From NCBI RefSeq assembly GCF_030400225.1, contig NZ_VJYB01000001.1:62001-126000 (forward strand): DNA of 64,000 nt. Reading direction: 5' to 3'. This DNA comes from Lactobacillus sp. UCMA15818 (GTDB taxonomy: Bacteria; Bacillota; Bacilli; Lactobacillales; Lactobacillaceae). Numbering within the stretch: position 1 is the first letter of the stretch; every line of letters begins with the position of its first letter. Under the pieces are notes generated by a model, which saw nothing but the letters and a program-made list of their open reading frames with translations, was not told where the DNA came from and made no database searches. Made by a program: the position numbers and the translations under genes. Of this stretch, positions 30,535 to 39,586 are shown piece after piece.

Positions 30535-31721
30535 ATGGCAACTAAAACCTTTTTTAACTTTAATTTATTCGATGGCTTACACAATCTAATCCAAGAATCT
30601 GCTTGGTTTAAAGTAGATACTCTCACTGGGAAAATCTTATCTCTAGGAAATTCTGATCCTGAAAAAAGTGATGTTATGGTTGATCTACAACAAAAATATG
30701 TTATGCCCGGCCTAATTAACGTGCACACACATATTAGTGGTGATCCGGATAGTTTCGATGGTAATTTTAATCGATCTGAGTCCGAAATTGCAGTTGAAGC
30801 CTACCAAAATCTACAAATATTATTGAAATCAGGGGTTACTTATATCAGAGAATGTGGCTGCGCTTATGATATTGATATAAAGTTGAAAAAATCGCAAAAA
30901 GCTGGACGAATAAGCAAAATTCCAAATATGATTACGTCGGGACGTGCTATCAGTATGACGGTGGCCATGGAGATGGTCCAAATGTATCATTTTTAACTGA
31001 TTCGCCAGATGAAGTACGAAAGGCAACTAGAACAGCCTTTCGTAATGGGGCAGATTGTATAACAGTTATGGCTACTGGTGGTGTTATGTCGCCTGGTGAT
31101 TTTATGAATGATCCTCAATTGTCAATTGAGGAGATGCAAGCTGCAGTTGTTGAAGCTCACCATAAAAGAAAGACTGTTGCTGCTCATGCTGAAGGAAATC
31201 CTGGAATTAAATACGCTATTTTAGCAGGAGTTGATTCAATTGAACATGGCTTTTATGTTAATGATGAAGATATTAGGTTAATGTTAGAGCGAGGAACATA
31301 CTTAACACCAACTCTTTTGGCAGAAACGCTGATTCCAGAATTTGGTAAAAATATATTGCCTGATTGGGAGTTAAAAAAGGCGGCAGATGCTTTAGACGAT
31401 ACCTTTGAGAATCTTAGTGTAGCTTTTGAAAAAGGGATTAAATTCACTTGTGGTACAGATGCAGGCAGTCCGTTCAATGGTTACGACAAGACTCCCTTTG
31501 AATTCGAATTGTTGACAAAATTAGGTATGACTCCCTTTGAAGCCTATCAATGTTCGACAATCAATTCTGCTAAATTATGTCAGATAGATGATGAATATGG
31601 TATTCTAGAAGAAGGAAAAGTTGCAGATTTTATCGTCTTAGATTCAAACCCATTAGAAGACGTTAAAGCTGTACAGCAGCTAGATAAGCAAGTATTTCAA
31701 AAAGCGATTAGACAATATTAA
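30535..31721 (+). pseudogene. Amidohydrolase, frameshifted copy
   Basis: This copy is closely related to the intact 395-residue amidohydrolase at 62153-63340. One base is missing at about 30961, where ATGACGG-TGGCCATGG replaces ATGACGGGAGGTCATGG, so the first frame stops at 30994-30996 and the rest lies in the next frame. A second change also matters: the metal-bridging lysine in IKVMATGG is threonine here (ITVMATGG). Either lesion should abolish activity. The metal-binding NVHTHISGD, AAHAEG, SIEHGF and CGTDAGSPF remain. Confidence 0.85.
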
Positions 31722-32230
31722 AAAAGAACTTTTGAGATATATCTTATTTCAAAACTAGATACATTTCCAAAAGTGTCAGTACTAATCACGGGGCCAAGTC
31801 GAAATTTAACTTTTGATTTGACCCTTTATTATTACGAGTAAACTTGTTTTATAAGTCAAAATTTTCCATTGCAATAAAGCCCATACTTGTCAACCATTTT
31901 TCTATAAGTAATTGTGCCCGTGCTACTAAGCTGGGTCACAACAACATACTGTGTAGATTATGCACTTGAAGCCATATTATATTTTTTTCTTTCCAAATAA
32001 ATCATAGCAACATTGTTATATCAAACATTCAAATTATAAAATAAAGAAGAAAGAATAAGGTACAACTTAATATTTTAAGACCGATATTTGTATCTATGGT
32101 GAAACTTATTTATGTTAATATGACAAAAATGAATTTTACTAATCCTTTTTTTTGAGATACCATTAATCTAGTTGCAATTAAATTAATAGAAAATATTCCT
32201 TTCTATTAGTAAAACTAGAGGAGGTTACTC
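31722..32230. other. Intergenic region with a repeat copy
   Basis: No gene is evident. At about 31793-31880 lies an imperfect hairpin GGGGCCAAGTC...GATTTGACCCTTT followed by sequence ending TAAGTCAAAATTTTCC. That same tail occurs in the element at 53326-53412. The remainder is AT-rich sequence leading to the aminotransferase promoter. Confidence 0.5.
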
Positions 32231-33430
32231 ATGAAGTATCATTTTTCAAGTCGTGTACCAAAGACCGAAGTTGATCCCGTTGGGAATATTTTAAAGGTTG
32301 TCGAAAGACCGGATATTATATCGTTCGCAGGTGGGCTACCTGCCCCAGAATTATTTCCAGTGAAACAGATTGCTCAAGCAACGGATAAGGTTTTAAGTGA
32401 ACGTGGGCAAGTTGCACTCCAATACGGTTCTTCTCAGGGAATTCCAGAACTCAGAAAAATTATTGCAGAGCGGGTGAAATTAGAGGGTATCAATACAAGC
32501 TCTGAATATATCATGGTAGCTACTGGTTCACAGCAAACACTTGATTTGACAGGAAAGGTATTTATAGATCCTGGCGATACAGTCATTGTTGAAAGTCCAA
32601 CATATTTATGTGCCGTAGATGTTTTTAAATCCTATGGTGCGAATTTTGTTGGCATTGATATGGATGATGATGGTATGCGGATGGATCATCTGGAACAAGC
32701 ATTAAGTGAGCATCCTGAAACTAAGTTAATCTATACAATTCCAAATTTCCAAAATCCGACCGGACGAACAATGTCTCTAGAACGTCGGAAAAAATTGGCA
32801 ATGTTAGCGGATAAATATGATGTTATGGTGCTTGAAGATAATCCATACGGTGCAGTTCGCTTTGCGGGTGAAAACATCCCATCAGTTAAATCATTAGATC
32901 CAACTGGGCATGTAATCTACATGGGGACCTTTTCTAAGATTTTGGCACCAGGTATGCGCTTAGGGTGGATTGTCGCTGATGAATCACTGATTAATAAATA
33001 CAAAATGATGAAGCAATCAGCGGATTTACATACTGATAGTTTGTCACAGTACATTGTTGCTAAATATTGTGAATTATTTGATATCGATGAACATATTAAA
33101 TTAATTTCTAATCTTTATCAAAAACGAGAACAGTTAATGATGTCAGCTATTCAAAAATACTTTCCTAAGAACGCAAAATGCAGTTATCCAGAAGGTGGAA
33201 TGTTTATTTGGGTAGAAATTCCGGAAATCGAAGATACTCAAGCTCTATTTGATTTAGCTATTGAACAACGAGTGGCTTTTGTTCCGGGAGAGCCTTTCTA
33301 CAGTGAACATCCAAAGCCAGGAACTTTCCGTTTAAATTATTCCAACATGTCGGAAGATAAGATTGAAGAGGGAATCAAACGATTAGGCAAGGTAATCCAA
33401 ACGGCCTTGTTAGCTCAAGATGTTTATTAG
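32231..33430 (+). CDS. PLP-dependent aminotransferase (class I/II)
   Basis: The 399-residue fold-type-I aminotransferase resembles the LysN/aromatic (MocR-core-like) group that transaminates 2-aminoadipate, aromatic or branched-chain amino acids. The PLP-binding lysine is Lys236 in MGTFSKILAPGMRLGW; other PLP contacts are in PNFQNPTG (172-177) and LEDNPYG (Asp203). The ATG follows AGAGGAGGTTACTC. It is monocistronic, ending at a good terminator. Substrate specificity cannot be read directly. Confidence 0.92.
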   Translation: MKYHFSSRVPKTEVDPVGNILKVVERPDIISFAGGLPAPELFPVKQIAQATDKVLSERGQVALQYGSSQGIPELRKIIAERVKLEGINTSSEYIMVATGSQQTLDLTGKVFIDPGDTVIVESPTYLCAVDVFKSYGANFVGIDMDDDGMRMDHLEQALSEHPETKLIYTIPNFQNPTGRTMSLERRKKLAMLADKYDVMVLEDNPYGAVRFAGENIPSVKSLDPTGHVIYMGTFSKILAPGMRLGWIVADESLINKYKMMKQSADLHTDSLSQYIVAKYCELFDIDEHIKLISNLYQKREQLMMSAIQKYFPKNAKCSYPEGGMFIWVEIPEIEDTQALFDLAIEQRVAFVPGEPFYSEHPKPGTFRLNYSNMSEDKIEEGIKRLGKVIQTALLAQDVY

Positions 33431-33450
33431 TTAATAAATAAGGTTAAATT

Positions 33451-33488
33451 AAACCTACTGTTAGAATTATTGAACAGTGGGTTTTTGT
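33451..33488 (+). terminator. Terminator of the aminotransferase gene
   Basis: AAACCTACTGTT pairs with AACAGTGGGTTT (one G-U pair) and is followed by TTTG. Confidence 0.75.
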
Positions 33489-33594
33489 TTAGCAGAATAT
33501 AATTTAGGGGTTTAGGGGGTAAAACAAATATTTATTTTTTCTTTACTTCACCATTTAGGTAATATATATATTACTTAAGAAGGTGCTATCATCT

Positions 33595-33816
33595 ATGCTT
33601 AAAAATAGGGTAAAAGTATTCAGAGTTGAAGCAGGTTTGTCTCAAAAGGAACTTTCTTTTTCCGCAGATGTGACTCGTCAGACAATGAGTCTGATTGAAA
33701 AAGGAGAGTACAATCCATCAATCAGTCTTTGTCTAAGAATTTGTTACAAACTTGATAAGACACTAAATGAAGTTTTCTGGTTAAATGAGGAGAAATTTGA
33801 ACGTGAAGAAGGTTAA
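33595..33816 (+). CDS. Small XRE-type transcriptional regulator
   Basis: This 73-residue protein is essentially a single Cro/C1 helix-turn-helix (FRVEAGLSQKELSFSADVTRQTMSLIEKG) followed by NPSISLCLRICYKL. The ATG at 33595 is nine bases from AAGAAGGTG; a GTG further upstream lies inside that site. It overlaps the start of a membrane protein gene. Such compact regulator/membrane pairs are common in lactobacilli; the signal is unknown. Confidence 0.88.
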   Translation: MLKNRVKVFRVEAGLSQKELSFSADVTRQTMSLIEKGEYNPSISLCLRICYKLDKTLNEVFWLNEEKFEREEG

Positions 33817-34201
33817 AGATGAAAGGCTCAAAGGACAATTAATAAAGGATTTCAAAACAGCATTCATAATTGAAAATTCTTTTATTCTTATAGTTTTAAT
33901 GTACGAATCTTTTAAGAATTACGGAGAAATGATTAATTTTCAGAATCCTTTGTGGGTTAGTTTCATGATTGGTGTAATTTCTCTTTCAATCCTGTCCCAA
34001 AAGGTGACTGCTGCAGTTGAAGACAAACCAAAAATCTCGAAAAAAAGATTATTAATCTATTTTCTCCTAGAGTTTCTAGCTTTTAGTCTGCTATTTATAT
34101 TAATAATTCCTAAATATATTTGGCTTTCTGTCATTTGTGGTGGGATAGTCGCATTAATTACTTCAGGGATTTTTATTTATAATAACCACTATAGATATTA
34201 G
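33803..34201 (+). CDS. Four-span membrane protein of unknown function
   Basis: The predicted protein has about 132 residues, with hydrophobic stretches near 22-40, 52-70, 85-105 and 108-125 and a short basic N terminus. GAGGAG lies ten bases before the GTG at 33803; an earlier ATG (33785) overlaps that site and a TTG (33797) is too close, so the GTG is preferred. It overlaps the regulator gene by 14 bases. It resembles DUF2178/DUF3796-like partners of small XRE regulators, without firm assignment. Confidence 0.7.
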   Translation: MKKVKDERLKGQLIKDFKTAFIIENSFILIVLMYESFKNYGEMINFQNPLWVSFMIGVISLSILSQKVTAAVEDKPKISKKRLLIYFLLEFLAFSLLFILIIPKYIWLSVICGGIVALITSGIFIYNNHYRY

Positions 34202-34221
34202 GAGTAGCCTAACATTTCTAA

Positions 34222-34251
34222 AACAACTCATTGAAGGAGAGTTGTTTTTTA
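34222..34251 (+). terminator. Terminator of the XRE/membrane operon
   Basis: AACAACTC pairs with GAGTTGTT around a short loop and runs into six T. Confidence 0.8.
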
Positions 34252-34299
34252 ATTACACATCTCTAAAGTCCATTATTTTAAACTATATTTTTAGATCAT

Positions 34300-34707
34300 T
34301 TAAATATTGTTGCTACACTTTTCTAACAATTGGAATAGTGTTTGTTGTTCCTCTAAAGTTAAATTACTCAATAGTTTTTCAGAACTGTCCTTTTCAAAAC
34401 TATGTAATTCAGGATATATTTTTTTTGCTTTATCTGTTGGAAATACTCTCCTTAATCTACCATCTGTACTATCAACTTCTAATCTTAAGTAATTTGTGTC
34501 AACTAATCTTTTAATAGTACGAAAAGCAGTTGTTCGATCGATACTTAATTTGTCAGCTACTTCTCCCAAAAACATACCTGGTTTTTCACAAACACGAATT
34601 AAATAAATAAAGGAATTATTTCCCAAACCTACAGCTTGAAATTGCTTATTACTCTTAATTTGAAGACTACGGGTAATTTTGCCAATATTTCTAATTATTT
34701 TAAACAT
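34300..34707 (-). CDS. MarR family transcriptional regulator
   Basis: The 135-residue regulator has a winged helix with recognition region LGEVADKLSIDRTTAFRTIKRL and wing DSTDGRLRRVFPT. The ATG follows AAGGAGTTATTC. It diverges from a LysE-type exporter, and two copies of ATTGCATATGCAAT lie between them. It probably represses both genes. Confidence 0.92.
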   Translation of the reverse strand: MFKIIRNIGKITRSLQIKSNKQFQAVGLGNNSFIYLIRVCEKPGMFLGEVADKLSIDRTTAFRTIKRLVDTNYLRLEVDSTDGRLRRVFPTDKAKKIYPELHSFEKDSSEKLLSNLTLEEQQTLFQLLEKCSNNI

Positions 34708-34733
34708 AATGAATAACTCCTTAAATTATTTTC

Positions 34734-34794
34734 ATTGCATATGCAATTATTATGTGATAAAGTCAAACCAATTAAACTAATTGCATATGCAATT
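34734..34794. promoter_or_regulatory. Paired MarR-type operators TTGCATATGCAA
   Basis: Two perfect palindromes lie between the divergent genes: ATTGCATATGCAAT at 34734-34747 and AATTGCATATGCAATT at 34779-34794. Their centres are 46 bases apart, which suits one dimer at each promoter. TTGCATATGCAA-like sites are typical of MarR regulators. Confidence 0.75.
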
Positions 34795-34819
34795 TTATTT
34801 TACAGGGGGTAATTTTTAA

Positions 34820-35377
34820 ATGTTAGCTTTTCTTTTATTTGTCGTAGTGATGTCCTTTACTCCAGGTCCCAATACAATCATGGCTATGGTATCAGGACAA
34901 CAACGAGGTTTCATGAATAGTCTTAGATTGAATTTTGGTATGTTGTTTGGAATTTGTACAATTGGAATTATCACCGCACTATTTGCAAGTTGGTTTCAAA
35001 GAACTCCTTCATTTATATTTATAATGAAAGTAATAGGAAGCTGTTACTTAGGTTATTTGGCATATCATGTCTTTACCAGTAAACCTTATCAATCTAAAAG
35101 TGATATTGGAAATTTTAACACAGGGTTTTTGATACAAATTACGAATATTAAAGTGTATTTATATTTTGTTACAGGATTAAGTGCGTTTACAATTCATAAT
35201 TTCCTAAGCGACATACCAGTACGCTGGTTATTAATGGTAATAATTGGAAGTATTGGAACATTTACTTGGACTCTCTTTGGACAAATAATTAGCAAGACAT
35301 ATTTAAAGTACTATAAATATTTTAACGCCTTTATTTCAATGTTGCTAATTTTTTCAATTATAGATCTCTGGCATTAA
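34820..35377 (+). CDS. LysE/RhtB family amino acid exporter
   Basis: The 185-residue membrane protein has about five to six spans and the family signature FTPGPNTIMAMVSGQQRG near the N terminus. The family exports amino acids such as lysine, homoserine or threonine. It is slightly shorter than the usual 200 residues but ends normally after a last span. The ATG follows CAGGGGGTAATTTTTAA. It diverges from, and is probably repressed by, the adjacent MarR protein. Confidence 0.88.
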   Translation: MLAFLLFVVVMSFTPGPNTIMAMVSGQQRGFMNSLRLNFGMLFGICTIGIITALFASWFQRTPSFIFIMKVIGSCYLGYLAYHVFTSKPYQSKSDIGNFNTGFLIQITNIKVYLYFVTGLSAFTIHNFLSDIPVRWLLMVIIGSIGTFTWTLFGQIISKTYLKYYKYFNAFISMLLIFSIIDLWH

Positions 35378-35549
35378 CTGAAATGAAAAATAATTATTAG
35401 AACACGAAATACAACTCGGAAGTATTTGGAAAAAAGATAAACATGTATAGTGACAATGGCTTTATATTTTTTGTTCCTAGTGATACATTATCTGTAGATT
35501 GATTTTTAGAAGATAAATAAGTTGCCTGTAATGTAGTTAAGTTTAAATA

Positions 35550-35588
35550 AAAAGATCACTTCCATGTATATTTAAGGAGTGACTTTTT
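35550..35588. terminator. Bidirectional terminator
   Basis: AAAGATCACTTCC pairs with GGAGTGACTTTTT, flanked by A and T runs, so it can serve both the exporter side and the opposing YciI gene. Its outer stem resembles the longer element at 9531-9607. The stretch 35378-35549 has no recognisable gene. Confidence 0.65.
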
Positions 35589-35610
35589 CGGTTTATGAAT
35601 TAGCTAATTC

Positions 35611-35904
35611 TCATATTTTATTAATTAGTTGTTCGAACGTATTATTAAATTTTGTTGGTTGAAATTCAATAACATCATAATTGGCTATTCCATTTTTATA
35701 AAAGGGGTCATTATAATAAATATTTTTAGCCTCCTCTAAATTATTCGCATTACAGAGAATAACACCTCCTGTACGCGGATTTTTTCTTCCAGAAAAAATA
35801 AACTTTCCTTCCTTGTAAAACTTGTCAAGGTACTCATTATGATTATCCAAAAATTTTTCAACTTCTGTCAAAGGTTTTTTATAAGTTAGACTAAAGAAAA
35901 ACAA
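35611..35904 (-). CDS. YciI family protein
   Basis: The 97-residue ferredoxin-like protein of the YCII family starts at a TTG eight bases from AGGAG (MFFFSLTYKKPL), matching the usual MFFxxL start; an in-frame GTG three codons upstream is adjacent to the site and less likely. The family HxxxL region is DNHNEYLDKFYKEGKFIFSG, followed by GGVILCNANNLEEAK and NDPFYKNGI. The function of small YciI proteins is not well defined. It diverges from a TetR regulator. Confidence 0.82.
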   Translation of the reverse strand: MFFFSLTYKKPLTEVEKFLDNHNEYLDKFYKEGKFIFSGRKNPRTGGVILCNANNLEEAKNIYYNDPFYKNGIANYDVIEFQPTKFNNTFEQLINKI

Positions 35905-35988
35905 AGCACTCACTCCTAGGATTATTATATTTTAGATGAACTCGTTCAGTGTATAATATAAATAAAATAATGTCAAAAGAGGATTCGT

Positions 35989-36549
35989 ATGAAACGAGCT
36001 CAGCAAAAAATTCAAACCCGAAAAAATTTATTTCAAGCCGCAATTGAATTATTTAATTGCACTGGTGTCGAAAAAACAAAAATTTCAGATATTGCTAAGA
36101 AAGCAGATGTATCTACAGGAACTTTTTATGTTCATTTCAAATCAAAAGAAGAAATTATTAGCGCTATTTATTATGAAGATTTCAATAATTACATGTGTAA
36201 TAAAATTCAGAAGGTTATACAACTAAATTTGGATTGGAAAAAAACACTTTTAAAAATTGGAATTTTTGAATTAGATTTTGCAAAAAAAGTTGGCCTTGAA
36301 GTAACCACAATTGCTTTTGTAGCAAATCTTCAAGCAAACATGAGTACGCCTGGGAATCATTCAAAAAAAAGAATATTTTCAAATGAAATTAAAAAAATCA
36401 CGGATAGGTTTAGTAATAATAATCTTGCTTATCAAGAATTTGAATCTATCATTCGTGGAGTTATACTTACTTGGTGTTTTAGCAATGGGAAAATTGACAT
36501 TATTAAATTGGGGAATAGTTTATTGGAAAAATATATGAGCAATCTATAA
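35989..36549 (+). CDS. TetR family transcriptional regulator
   Basis: The 186-residue regulator has an N-terminal TetR HTH (TKISDIAKKADVSTGTFYVHFKSKEEI, about 28-54) and a variable ligand domain with no recognised subtype. The ATG follows AGAGGATTCGT. It diverges from the yciI-type gene and probably controls it or itself. Confidence 0.9.
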   Translation: MKRAQQKIQTRKNLFQAAIELFNCTGVEKTKISDIAKKADVSTGTFYVHFKSKEEIISAIYYEDFNNYMCNKIQKVIQLNLDWKKTLLKIGIFELDFAKKVGLEVTTIAFVANLQANMSTPGNHSKKRIFSNEIKKITDRFSNNNLAYQEFESIIRGVILTWCFSNGKIDIIKLGNSLLEKYMSNL

Positions 36550-36701
36550 AAAAGTAGATAAAAGGCGTGGTAACTCCCTGTAATCTAATCTTATTTCTCG
36601 AAATATAGAAACTTGAGGAAATACCCATATTTATTAATAAATTTTGATGTACAATAAAATTATATTTTATAAAATTCATTGCCGTATTGAGGGTTTGTTA
36701 G

Positions 36702-38207
36702 ATGACAAGACTTATCGCAGTAAAAAGAGGTTTACTTGTTGGGTTGTTTGTTGGCATTATAATAAGTTTCTTTCGTTTTACAATTAACAATCTTTTAGTT
36801 ATATGGAAACAACTATATCATTTTGCTGGAACTAGCATTTCAGGACTGATTTTAATCATTATATTTTTTATAATATTAACTTTTATAATCGGTCAGTTTA
36901 TTAAGTTCAATCCACATATAATGGGTTCTGGTATTCCTGAGGTTGAACTGCAATTAATTGATAGATTGAAGTTGAATCCTATTTCAATTCTGGTATCAAA
37001 ATTCATTGCAGGTTCTTTATCTATAGGTACTGGCGGTTTTCTGGGGCGTGAAGGTCCATCTGTTCAATTAGGTGCAGCTGTCGGACAAATTTATGCTGAA
37101 AAATTTAGACTAACTGACAACGATTGGCGCTTACTTGTTGCAACTGGAGCTGCTTCTGGTTTATCAGCCGCTTTTGGGGCTCCTTTAGCTGGCACAATGT
37201 TTGTTCTTGAAGAAATATCACACAGCTTTTCTTCCATACTCTGGATAGAAGCCCTAAGCGGAAGCCTAATTTCAGATATGGTCGCTGATCAATTCTTCGG
37301 ATTAAGACCTGTACTGTATATTCATTATGAGAATAGTTTCCCATTAAGGTATTACTGGCTTCTTTTAATTTTAGGATTAATTCTAGGTATCTTAGGGTAT
37401 TTCTATCAAAAAGCAACACTAAATGTAAATTTTCTTTATAATTTTCTTGGACGAATTCCGAGAGAGAATCAAATTATCGTTATGTTAATGTCAATTCTTC
37501 CTATAGGAATTTTTTATCCTCAATTATTGGGAGGCGGGGAAAACTTAATTAAAGTTTTGTCTACAACTAAAATCAGTTTATCAGTTGGGATAGCTTTTCT
37601 TTTAATTCGCTTCATTTTTTCTGCAATTTCCTTTGGTTCTGGGGCACCTGGTGGAATATTTATGCCAATATTGACTTTAGGTGCATTAATTGGTTTAATT
37701 GCCGGAAAATTAATGATTATGTGTAATCTAATTTCAGCATTATATTTGCCAAATATTATAATTTTTTCATTAGCTGGATATTTTGCTTGTATCAGTAAGG
37801 CACCTTTTACAGCAGTGATTTTAATAACAGAAATGGTTGGTTCACTATCTCATCTTTTATCATTAGCCTTCGTTTCATTAGTTGCCTATTTAATGGTCGA
37901 TATTTTGGGAGGGGCACCAATTTATGAATCACTTTCCAAGAGAATTGATTTAAAACATGAATTAAAACATATCGATTCAAGACTTGTAAGTTTTGAATTT
38001 CTTGTATCTCCACTTGGTGAGTTAAATAATAAAGAAGTCAGAGAAATTAGATGGCCACAAAACGTGATTTTGATTAAAGTATTACGCAATAATTCTGAAC
38101 TTCTTGCGAAGGGTGATTTAATACTAAAGCCAAAAGATAGGTTAATTTTGTTAGCTCCTGTGGAAGATATAGCAGAAATAAAACATGAGCTTTCAGTTTT
38201 AAACTAG
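36702..38207 (+). CDS. ClC family chloride channel/antiporter with RCK_C domain
   Basis: The 501-residue protein has the ClC membrane domain with all filter motifs: GSGIPEVE, GGFLGREGPSVQLG (gating Glu117) and GAPGGIFMP. A cytoplasmic TrkA-C/RCK_C domain follows at about 430-500 (VILIKVLRNNSELLAKGDLIL). Bacterial ClC proteins exchange chloride for protons and help acid tolerance; the RCK_C domain may bind a nucleotide. The ATG follows GAGGGTTTGTTAG. A CPA2 antiporter gene lies downstream, so the two may belong to ion and pH homeostasis. Confidence 0.94.
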   Translation: MTRLIAVKRGLLVGLFVGIIISFFRFTINNLLVIWKQLYHFAGTSISGLILIIIFFIILTFIIGQFIKFNPHIMGSGIPEVELQLIDRLKLNPISILVSKFIAGSLSIGTGGFLGREGPSVQLGAAVGQIYAEKFRLTDNDWRLLVATGAASGLSAAFGAPLAGTMFVLEEISHSFSSILWIEALSGSLISDMVADQFFGLRPVLYIHYENSFPLRYYWLLLILGLILGILGYFYQKATLNVNFLYNFLGRIPRENQIIVMLMSILPIGIFYPQLLGGGENLIKVLSTTKISLSVGIAFLLIRFIFSAISFGSGAPGGIFMPILTLGALIGLIAGKLMIMCNLISALYLPNIIIFSLAGYFACISKAPFTAVILITEMVGSLSHLLSLAFVSLVAYLMVDILGGAPIYESLSKRIDLKHELKHIDSRLVSFEFLVSPLGELNNKEVREIRWPQNVILIKVLRNNSELLAKGDLILKPKDRLILLAPVEDIAEIKHELSVLN

Positions 38208-38329
38208 TAAGACTATCTGTATAATAATTCGTTAGAGAGGCTATTAGATTGGAGTCAAAAAAGACAAAATGGTAGAATTTGAGTAATATATTTTCCTAAC
38301 ACTGCTGGCATTTGATTGGAGTGCATTGT

Positions 38330-39496
38330 ATGTCATTTATTGGTTCCTTAGTTATTATTTTATTATTTACTACTCTTGCCGGACATTTAACCGCAAGAGT
38401 CGGAATTCCTGCGGTTTTAGGCCAACTATTGATTGGTATAATAATTGGTCCTGGTGTTTTAAACATTATTCATCCAACAGATCTCATTGAACAATTTGCT
38501 GAAATAGGTGTAATCTTACTTATGTTTATGGCTGGTATAGAAAGCAACATGCAGCAACTCAAAAAATATTTTAAACCTGCTCTAGCGGTCGCTTTGTCGG
38601 GTGTTTTACTGCCTGTAATTGTAATGGGTACAGCTAGTTTTTGCTTTGGGTATCATTTTCAAGAAGCATTATTCATTGGCGTTGTTTTCTCCGCTACTTC
38701 TGTCAGCATTTCTGTAGTTGTACTACGAGAGTTTAAAGCATTAAACAGTAAAGAAGGGGCAACTGTTCTAGGAGCAGCAGTTGCTGATGATATTCTAGGT
38801 GTTTTATTATTAAGTTTAATGATAGCTATTGTGGGCAGTAATAGTGGAACTGGTGGCCAAGAAAGTCCCAAGAATATTTTATTACAGTTAGTTTTGCAAG
38901 GTCTATTTTTTGCAGGCGTTTTCCTTCTTGTTCGTTGGATTGCCCCAAGTATCATGTATTTAAGTACTAAATTACTAATTCCAACCAGTCGAACTATTTC
39001 AGCAATGATTATCTGCTTGTCAATGGCTTACATAGCTGAAGTAGTTGGTCTATCTGGTGCAATTGGCGCTTTTTTTGCAGGGATTGCTGTCGGGCAAACA
39101 CCTACTAAAAAAATTGTTAATACTAATATCGAACCAATTAGTAATGCAATTTTTGTACCTGTATTCTTTGTTAGCATTGGGTTAAGTGTTTCATTTAATA
39201 ATTTTCTTGTTTCACTGCCTTTCATTGTTATTATGACTACTCTTGCTATCCTAACTAAGTGGTTAGGTGGTGAAATGGGTTCGCTAGTAGCAGGTTTTGA
39301 TAGAAATAGTGGTCGGGTGATTGGAACAGGCATGATTGCCCGTGGTGAAATGGCCTTAATCACGGCTCAAATTGGCTTCAATGCACATTTACTTGATAAG
39401 AATCTGTATATTGATATTATTTTTGTAATAGTGATTGCAACATTATTAGCACCTTTACTGTTACGCTGGTCATTGAGAAAGTTAGCTAAGATATAG
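38330..39496 (+). CDS. CPA2 family Na+/H+ (or K+/H+) antiporter
   Basis: The 388-residue membrane protein has about 12-13 spans and the CPA2 core motif AAVADDILGVLLL with the double Asp used for ion/proton exchange. The N terminus contains GHLTARVGIPAVLGQLLIG and the C terminus has ARGEMALI. There is no RCK_N domain, so it is NapA-like. The ATG at 38330 is seven bases after GGAGTG; an upstream TTG would overlap that site. Confidence 0.92.
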   Translation: MSFIGSLVIILLFTTLAGHLTARVGIPAVLGQLLIGIIIGPGVLNIIHPTDLIEQFAEIGVILLMFMAGIESNMQQLKKYFKPALAVALSGVLLPVIVMGTASFCFGYHFQEALFIGVVFSATSVSISVVVLREFKALNSKEGATVLGAAVADDILGVLLLSLMIAIVGSNSGTGGQESPKNILLQLVLQGLFFAGVFLLVRWIAPSIMYLSTKLLIPTSRTISAMIICLSMAYIAEVVGLSGAIGAFFAGIAVGQTPTKKIVNTNIEPISNAIFVPVFFVSIGLSVSFNNFLVSLPFIVIMTTLAILTKWLGGEMGSLVAGFDRNSGRVIGTGMIARGEMALITAQIGFNAHLLDKNLYIDIIFVIVIATLLAPLLLRWSLRKLAKI

Positions 39497-39517
39497 TGTG
39501 TAGATTATGAAAAGTTT

Positions 39518-39575
39518 TTAAAAGTTCCCTCAAAGTGAACGAGAATACTTTGATTTTGGGAGCTATTTTATTTTA
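39518..39575 (+). terminator. Terminator-like hairpin after the antiporter gene
   Basis: AGTTCCCTCAAAGT pairs imperfectly with ACTTTGATTTTGGGAGCT, then TATTTTATTTT. Confidence 0.5.
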
Positions 39576-39586
39576 AGAAGGGAACT

